A DNA stretch of 64,000 bases. Origin: Takifugu bimaculatus (taxonomy: Eukaryota; Chordata; Actinopteri; Tetraodontiformes; Tetraodontidae). The stretch lies in contig CP034989.1 in assembly GCA_004026145.2 (NCBI GenBank), positions 1,077,134-1,141,133 on the forward strand, given 5' to 3'. Made by a program: the position numbers and the translations under genes. The notes under the pieces are model-generated. The model had not been told where the DNA came from, made no database searches, and was given only the letters and a program-made list of their open reading frames with translations. Of this stretch, positions 56,714 to 64,000 are shown one piece after another (positions within the stretch are counted from its first letter, which is position 1; every line of letters starts with the position of its first letter).

Positions 56714-58424
56714 GGCTGCATTGCTGACTGCCAAGCTAACGCTGAGAGGGTGTTATGGAGCGGGAGCACGGGTCGACCTCTCACTCTGATCACTCCAGGC
56801 CGCACTGAGAGGCTTCCTCTAAATAAGGAAATAAACAGTGTTTGCCGCCCGCTGCAGCCTGGCCTGAGCGCCGTTCTGAGCGCCCGCTCTCTGAGGGCGC
56901 CGCTTTAAGCTAGGCTATGTGCTTTTCCAGAAGTGTGGGACATCTTCTTTCTGTGTAGCGCTCTCTGAACCTGGAATAATGACGACGCTTTGCATTGGCA
57001 GAATTCATTTCTGCAACCTTTAGTGTGTTTGTGGCGTCTAAGCCAGGATTAAGAGACCCAGATTTATTCGATTTGTGGGTTCCATGAGATCCCCTCTCCT
57101 TCTTTGCAATGCTTAAAACATCTGTCAGCACTCAGACTCATGAGGAAGAGAGCAGAGGGCCCTGGAATGCAACAGGCCCGTCCCAGGAACCAGCAGAGCT
57201 GCTTGGCACCGGCGCCTTGTTTATTTGCCCTGACCTCAGGTTCACTCCCAGGATACTGGACCTGCGTACTGAAAGGAGCCCTTGTCCTGAAGGAATCTGG
57301 TGCAAGTATGTCTCATCCAGGGAGGGGACGCAGACAGCCCACAGGACCCATCTGCTGGGGAGTTGGGAAGCAGCCACCTCCACCTTTTAGTCCTTTTAAC
57401 CGGGGCTAAAATGATAACTTGACGTGCTTGTTATTGAGGTCACGATGTCAGGTTATTAATCATTTAACAGCATTAACACCAGGGTCGGTGAGTTCCTTCA
57501 TCCCAGCACCACTCCGGACCGGACCGCACCATTGGGCCGTTCTTACATAAATAATAATCTCCTTAATTTGGCCTCCAGTTTGTGCACAATCCAGCTGCCT
57601 GGAGCACATCCGTGCACTACATTTCTTATCCCACAGGGTCACCCTGTTAGGTCAGGTAGTCACAAATGCATTTTCAAACAAAAGGTAATAACCCCCCCTC
57701 ACCACCATCCTCATATGGGTCTTCTTAAAAACGCCGTTCTGGTGTTGGCTGGAATAAATATGCTGCTTTCCATCAAGCTTTCTTCTTTTCTATTTTTTTT
57801 TACCCTGGCAGTCGGACCAGGCGCACGCCCTCACGGGCGCATTGACATGCAACAAAGCTAATGGTGGCCGGGACAGGACGGCCTAATCTTCACTAACTGA
57901 CAAGATTTAAATTGAGGAGACATCTTCCGCTGATTAGCTCCCACACCCACAATTATCCAACTGGGGTGTCAAGCAAGGTTTAACATCTCCACTGATTCTG
58001 CTCTCCTGAGACATCCAGGAGGCAACGCAATCGCTTTTAATAACTGCCTCCCTCCCTGCATCGCTCTCTCTCTCGCCCCCTTCTCCTCCACGACGCCCAA
58101 CGTCGGAGCATCAGGATCCCGTCCCCCCCTTTTCTAGTTTTCTTCTCCCCACGTTCCCTCTCTCACTCACCTTCAATCCCTCTGCAGTCGTTCAAGCTCC
58201 CTTCAAAATTAACCTTTCCAGCGAAAATATAATTTCTCACAAAATGAACCCCTACTGAGCACCCCCCCCCCTCCCATCTACATTTGGAATAATTTATTCA
58301 AATTGCCCAACTCAGAACAGCAGAGCAATCTGAGCGCCGAATGGACCCTGGTATTTCTCCTGAACTGGGAGAGAAGGTGGTGGTGTGGGGGGGGTTTATG
58401 TATCTTGCTGTCTTCTGGCACATC
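56714..58424. other. Noncoding interval, no gene seen
   Basis: At 57104-57409 two plus-strand frames and one minus-strand frame stay open together, which argues for chance or GC bias. The translations have no domain. C10 lies at 58262-58271. Confidence 0.5.
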
Positions 58425-58875
58425 GGGGGCCGGTTCGGCTTCCACCTTCCATCCCCAGCGCCGCGGCGGCGGTCTCCCCCTCGAGTGTACGCCTCATTAA
58501 AATTCATCTGATCTGAATATTTTTTTGCAAATACGCTCTGATTGCTGGCCGCCACGCCAAACACCCCCGCGCCTTATTTTAATCACCCCCCCCCGACGGG
58601 CAACACACATGACGGCGGTGACATTGAACTCCTCCGCTGCTTGACCCCATTTTGCGAGCGCACGTCATCCGAGGAGGGGCCGGAGGGACGGCGGAAGTTA
58701 CCTGGGATGATGGACGCGCTTGATAATTCTTCCTTCTTTTTTCTTCAAATGTTCACACGGCATCAGTTCGGTTTAAAGGCCCCCTCAATCACGCCGCGGC
58801 CCCCGCCGCCTCGCTCTCCACCCCTGCTCGTCTCCCGCTCTCTAATGAACTGTTTTCTTCCGGTGATGGAACGGG
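58425..58875. promoter_or_regulatory. CpG-island-like segment
   Basis: About 40 CpG in 450 bp by eye, including a GCGCCGCGGCGGCGG run near 58459-58473. The 134-codon plus frame (58542-58946) has no domain and runs into AT-rich sequence. Possible unmethylated regulatory segment. Confidence 0.38.
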
Positions 58876-60119
58876 GACACAAAGCAACGCGATTAATAAT
58901 TTACTGTTTAGTTTTACTAATTGATCTGTTTTGGGAGCCGGGATAAAAGTAAGAATGCATCCTCCGTGCACAATGCCTTTCATATGGCATTTATCCACAA
59001 GTCACAAACGGCTCCCTCAAGATGAATAATGAACCAAACAAGATCAAATGGCGATCGCTTGGGAGCGCGAGAGAGCGCTGCCTTACAAACAGCGCCGAGT
59101 TTACCTTCGGTTCTTTCTGCATATCACACAACAGAGCGGCGCCGGAGATGAGCCGAGGCAGGTCGTTATCGGGAACAAAGTCCCGCGTTCGGGGCTCGCA
59201 AGGGCAGAGCCTGTGATGAGTTTCACCCGCCGCAGAGTCGGAAAACTTTTCTGCCGTCGCCCACTGACTCACTGAAGACCTCAGATGTGTCCCGGGGCTC
59301 TTTAATTAGGAATCTGGGAAAACTCTGATGTCATAATTGCAACTATTTGCAAAATTATACAGAGAAAGGAGGAGAGCGAGCATTAATCAATCATTTCCAC
59401 GTTTCGGAGCAGCTGTAAGTTTGGGTACTTTTGTCCAAACTTTTGCAGCCCTCATCCACGTTACCAAGCCTGTCGCCAATTTGTGATTAGTTTTGCTTTA
59501 ATCTCCTGATTTCTTTGGGGATGGCCACTCATTTCTGCATCTAATATTGCTGCTAAATCCTGGAGGGCCCGACGGGATTGTGCTTAGGTTGTGTGTTTGC
59601 ATAATCTAGCTAACCCGTTTGGTATCGCGACATCAAAAACATGCCTAATATCTTTGTTTTTCTGTTCAATCGAACCGATTTGATCTGAGTTGCTGGGTGT
59701 CGCGCCATCTTCCAGGCTCTGCCCCGGTCAGCGTCGCCCCTGACGTGCTCCCTGCTGGGACGGCCTCCCTTCCCTGCAGACGTCCGGCCATAGAGATGTT
59801 CCATGTCCTTAGAAGTTAAAGCCAATGCAACCCGACAACAAGCGGAGCGTCCAATCAGACGAAACAGCCTAAAAGCGTGTGGATATCCACACACAGCTTC
59901 TCTGAGGGCTGCAGGTTTGGCACAGGGGGGAAAGCAACTGCAGCATATTTATCCACATCACCTTAACACCGACGGGGGGATTAAACATGAAACGAGAAAC
60001 ACTCCTTCCCTGATGTGCCGAGGTCTTTAATGAGACAGAATGGGGGTGAAAAACACCTTGTACGGCAGAGATGTTCATCTGTTTGCAGATGAGCCGTGCG
60101 CGGCTCTCATATTTATATT
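58876..60119. other. Noncoding interval, no gene seen
   Basis: Opposed frames at 58991-59275 and 59610-60078 have no domain. The first 60 bp (GCGATTAATAATTTACTG, CTAATTGATC) look element-like and may extend the CpG-rich block on its right. Confidence 0.5.
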
Positions 60120-60420
60120 TTATTGTTTTGGATTACGCACCGTTGGCCCATTAAATCTATCGCTAGCGTCTCTGTAGGCAGGTTATAGCTGTTAGCCTGT
60201 AAATAAGGCTTATGACAGGCAGCCAGTTTGTTCCCACATCCTCTCAGTGGTCTCTTTTAAATTTTCCCATGACTGGATAAAGAGCATCATTATGTGTTAG
60301 CTGGAAGTAGAATACGATTAAAGCACCAGCTAAATGCCCATATCATTACCCTATTAGCATGTGACATATATGTGTTTAGGTGGCTGCTTAATTAGTGTTG
60401 ATTGATTGGAATCAATGACT
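60120..60420. promoter_or_regulatory. Candidate conserved element with inverted PBX-like sites
   Basis: Repeat-free AT-rich block without open frames. Contains CCCATTAAATC, ACGATTAAAGC, CTTAATTAGTG and, at 60401-60416, ATTGATT-GG-AATCAAT, an inverted pair of TGATT/AATCA half-sites two bases apart. Confidence 0.38.
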
Positions 60421-60434
60421 GTAAAAATGGGGGG

Positions 60435-60449
60435 CTAACAGGGGGCAGG
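60435..60449 (+). promoter_or_regulatory. CTCF-like core
   Basis: CTAACAGGGGGCAGG agrees with the central AGGGGGCAG part of the CTCF core but less well at the left side. By-eye match only. Confidence 0.3.
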
Positions 60450-61435
60450 GTTTTTAGGTGGGGAAGTGGGGTGTCTTGTGAAAGCATCCAGAATTAAACT
60501 GCAGATAGTCCTCTTATTCCCGATTTGATTTGGCTTAGCTGTTAAACATGCAGACAATCTAGTTGCCTTTGATACTCTGCTGAAATCTCTCATGCCTGCT
60601 CCCCACCCCGCTCCCAAAAAAGTATCCTAATTTTGTCATGGATATTACACAGACACACACATGAATCAGTGCCGGTTGTCATAATTATGTTAACATAGGG
60701 GATATTAAATGAGACAGGCCTATTTCCAAAGGTGAGGCTGCGGAATCAACTCAGCTCTCAACAAACCTCGGTGTCAATCACGCCAGCGATTCATATTCAG
60801 CTAAAGTCAAGCGCATCTGCCTGGATGCATTATTTATGTCGGAAATAAGCAGCTTACCCGAATCATGCTAGCAGCTATTAGCAAGAGACGCACACCTAGC
60901 TTGCTCCCCGTCTCTCTTTGGAGGCCATGTTTGAAGTCTAAATAACACAAGTTTGATTAGGCCCGTGGAAGCGAAAGGCAGCCCCCTGAAGTCTGCTGTT
61001 TTCTAAAGCCCGAACAAAGCTGCGCCTGTGTTTGTAGCTGTCATTATTCAGCTGTGTATCTCTTTTTCTTTTTCCCCAGCCGGCTCTGCGGGCCAAAAAA
61101 ACAGCAGAGGTTAGCATTCCAGATTTACAGCTCTATCCTCCTGTCATGAGTCTGAGGCTCTGTTTTAGATCAGCCGCGCCTGATGGACAGCTCTGAGGAT
61201 AACTGCAACACCAATAAAAAAACAGCCCTGTTGACTCTACAAAGGCGTTTGTTAATGAACCATAGATTTCTCTGAGGGGGGAAGAAAGTTGAGGAGGGTT
61301 AAACGTTGCCGCTGCGACGGGGTGAGTTATTTACACTCCTCATCTTAGTTCATGCTTTACCTCCACCTTTCAAATAGACCTAATTCAGAACTGATTGACC
61401 GGATCTCTGGTTTGCATCTTCAAGTGACAGTTTTA

Positions 61436-61495
61436 GTCTCTCTCTCTCTCTCTTTCTTACACACCCGCTCACACTCACACACACACACACACACA
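61436..61495 (+). repeat. Compound (CT)n and (CA)n microsatellites
   Basis: A CT run (61436-61453) and a CA run (61476-61495) are separated by about 20 bp of degenerate repeat. Confidence 0.88.
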
Positions 61496-62719
61496 GTGCT
61501 GATGTCCTCGTTGTCCTATCAAACTTTTGGCTGGTTCACACACGCCATATAAAACTCTCTGCTGTTTCCTCCGTTTCTCAGGTTTCATGCTGCTGTATCT
61601 GCAGCTGCAGGACTGGGGAAATATCACAGAGCACCCGAACACCTGCACCTCCACTCGTAAACCCGCGGGCGGTACCAGAAAGCTGCATCAGGTGGTCGCC
61701 ACAGGCTGTCCATCATCAGGCCTAAATACAGCCCTTTTTCACGGGCAAGCCTCCATTTCCCCCTACACACACGCACGCCGTCACCCTTGCTGTGGTAGCA
61801 TCGGCTGCCTTTTAGCCCTGCTTATTTAGATGCACTCGACGACACAATAGGGGTGCATTAGCGGCGCTCGGCCTCACAGCAGCTGTAATTTCATTGTGGT
61901 TACCACATGCATCCTACTTGACTCTCAATTCACTCTCTGGGATGAGGGCCAAATAATGGGATTTACTCTGTCTGACAAGAGCCTCCCACCTTACTGGTGT
62001 GTGTGAGTGTGTGTGTATTTTACAGGTAGCTTAGGTGTACTCGCCGTGTGCATGCATGGATATCAGTGGACTTTTTTTGGTGGGTTTCTTTTTCTTTTTT
62101 TGCATTTTTTCCTTTTTATTAGTGCCGGTTCAGCTCTCAGCATCATTTCTGTGTTGCTACTTTAGTCCCACAGTGGGAGGAAAAGGACTGGGGAGTAAAT
62201 GGTTTGGCTAGAAGAGATGTTTTCTTTTTCTATGTGCCGCACAAAACAGGGTTGTTCATGGCCATTTCTGCAGCGCTCAAACATTCAACACAGCTCAACT
62301 TTGTGTCAAACTTTTGGCTGTCGTGGTCTTAGTGGGGTCACCAGCGTTCCAACGATGCTCCTGCCATCTTCAGGCCGTGTCGTTACCAGCCTGAATCATC
62401 TCTTCTAAACCAGTTTTAGTGAGGTGTCGCACAACAACACTGAGTGAACTCCTCTTTCTTCTCACTGTTTTTGGTACCAAATGTTGTTTACTAGATTTCC
62501 TTCCTCCACTTAAATCTCAACAGACCTTCTGCAGCTCTCAACCATCCCCCATTATTACATTTTTTTTTTTTTTAAATGTAGTTGATATGTAAAAAAAAAA
62601 GACCATTAAAGTCTGCTCGGCTTTCACAGCACATTCATCTTCATTCCAACATCGCTAATGAAGAACAACTAGAAAGTAAAGATGAAGACTTTGCCATGAC
62701 TATATATGATTAAACTGCC

Positions 62720-62934
62720 ATGTTTGTTCCTTTATATTTAATGAAACACTCTATTCTTTCTGAAAGCCTTATTTTAAACTCATTAGAAGCAGAGAATTAA
62801 AATGAAATGTGCAAGGCTTTAATTAAAACCTCTATTTTTCTTGATAAATGAATTGTAAACCATGAGAAGGCAGCAAACAGCGTTCATCACTTTCCTCCTA
62901 TACACAGGCGCAAAAACAAACAGATAAATGCATC
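62720..62934. promoter_or_regulatory. Candidate conserved noncoding element
   Basis: AT-rich with TATTTAATG, CTCATTAGAAGC, GAGAATTAAAATG and the palindrome TTTAATTAAA at 62818-62827. No open frame crosses it. Confidence 0.33.
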
Positions 62935-62960
62935 CACACACACACACACACACACACACA
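62935..62960 (+). repeat. (CA)13 microsatellite
   Basis: Twenty-six bp of perfect CA. Confidence 0.92.
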
Positions 62961-63430
62961 GTCACACGTCCATACAAACAGCACAAGAAACAAAATTAAT
63001 CAGGACGAACAAAGCCCGCCTGAACTTGGCGCTGGCGCACACAGGAGCCATTAATTTATTCAGGTTAGTGGCGCGCTTTAATTATTACAACCAGCCCCCA
63101 ATAATAGCCAGCGCGCGTCTGTAGCTGTAGCTGTCAAAAACAAGCTGGAACAATTTCATCTGTGAGCAGAGAGACAAACACCGTCTCCCCTCTCCCTCCA
63201 TCCTCTGTAGTGTAAAGGCCTTTAATCAGGCCCTGGTGTATTTCCTGTTTGTTTATTATGTGATAGTGTGAACATAGCCTCCAAATGTGTGGCGGCGCGG
63301 CGCGGCTTCACTGAGCACTTCCCAGCGAGGGGAAACTGATAGTGAGTTCCATAATTAAACAAATTAATGAGTTTATTCGGCGGGCAACTAAACACTTATT
63401 ATGATGCCAGCTTCAATCTGCGCAGACATT
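62961..63430. promoter_or_regulatory. Candidate conserved noncoding element
   Basis: Contains AAAATTAATCAGG, GCCATTAATTTATTCAGG, CTTTAATTATTACAACC, CATAATTAAACAAATTAATGAG and short CpG-rich spots (GGCGGCGCGGCGCGGC at 63290-63306). No frame over 60 codons crosses most of it. Probably one or two regulatory elements. Confidence 0.38.
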
Positions 63431-64000
63431 AAAAGTCCTGCCGCGTGTGTCGGCGTGCGACCGTGTTTCCGTCCGCCCGACTTAGCGTCTCTTTGTTTTT
63501 TTCCCTCTTCCGTCCTTCCTCTGTTTTCATGTCGCTTTTCCTAAGCCCTGGAAATGGTTGGAAAATTCCCTGAAAAGATGTTTTCAACATCAATCGCGCC
63601 ATCCGGGGCCATTTGTTGATCCCCACTGGCCGCGGGAATGAAACATCCCTCATTTCTAATATCTGGCTGTGTCGTAATGGTCCCCCGTGACAGCGGGCTA
63701 TTAATGAGCAGCCATTTTGTGGCCTGCGCCGCAGTTGCACCGGGCTTCATTAATTTCTCTGGGTCTGAGAGGTGAGAGAAGAGGGTGCGAGTCGCGGAGG
63801 CCGCCGTCTCCAGGGACACAACACAATTGACTGTCTCGCATGTGCGTGTGGACAAAATGACCACCCTCTTCCTGTCTGTTCGGAGCGTAATTACTCCGGG
63901 CGGTCGCCTGGTGATAGATGACTCCACCCTTGTCTCGGTAACTGCCGCAACACGGGGGGGCGACTTATAGTGGCACAGCAGAAAAGCAGCGCCTTTAAGG
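63431..64000. other. Noncoding interval to window end, no gene seen
   Basis: Two minus-strand frames (63429-63740 and 63541-63927) and a plus frame (63785-63970) overlap one another and have no domain. The sequence is moderately CpG-rich. Any feature crossing the right edge cannot be judged. Confidence 0.5.

Larger units (their letters stand above)
60421..62719. other. Noncoding interval, no gene seen
   Basis: A CTCF-like core lies at 60435-60449. The frames 61352-61829 include microsatellite translation and have no domain. T13 lies at about 62561-62573 and A10 at about 62591-62600. The stretch 60680-60900 has scattered ATTA motifs. Confidence 0.5.

Noticed and set aside
57104..57409. Region open in two plus frames and one minus frame
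   Set aside because: Simultaneous openness of several frames is best explained by composition. None of the translations is recognisable.

Overview
The window looks like vertebrate nuclear DNA, most likely from a teleost fish. It has about twenty (CA/TG)n or (CT/GA)n microsatellites, many short C/G homopolymer runs, CpG-rich patches scattered through AT-rich DNA, one long minisatellite, and one short hAT-type element whose 'CCCAA.TCCAGTC' ends resemble non-autonomous elements I know from fish genomes. The species cannot be named from sequence alone. There are no bacterial or viral operons and no CRISPR array.

I find no protein-coding gene I can support. Every long open frame was read as protein. 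None gives a recognisable domain, and many overlap open frames on the other strand or in another frame, sit in simple repeats, or fall in CpG-rich DNA where stop codons are scarce. No tRNA, rRNA, snRNA or known microRNA was recognised. The window is best read as a gene-poor intergenic or long intronic interval.

Layout: 1-5 kb is unremarkable DNA with a few homeodomain/POU sites and a polypyrimidine tract. 5.7-8.07 kb holds two AT-rich blocks that look like conserved noncoding elements, one with an exact PBX-MEIS/PREP composite site. 9.4-11.5 kb is rich in simple repeats. 11,531-12,395 is a 26-copy minisatellite with 35- and 32-bp units. 14.4-15.2, 18.3-18.7, 20.2-20.6 and 22.3-22.6 kb hold further AT-rich candidate elements. 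28,731-28,901 is the hAT-like element. 29.5-30.2, 33.4-34.0 and 35.8-36.2 kb are again element-like. 38.5-43 kb carries the longest TG/CA arrays. 46.1-46.6, 48.4-48.8 and 58.4-58.9 kb are CpG-island-like. 49.7-50.1, 52.65-54.3, 56.3, 60.1-60.4 and 62.7-63.4 kb are dense in homeodomain-type cores.

Working picture (inference): a regulatory desert of a developmental gene lying outside the window. Its enhancer-like blocks contain TAATTA cores, POU octamers, PBX/MEIS and NKX2 sites and CRE palindromes, interspersed with simple repeats. I could not identify the target gene. Conservation calls rest on composition and motif content only, because no alignment was possible.
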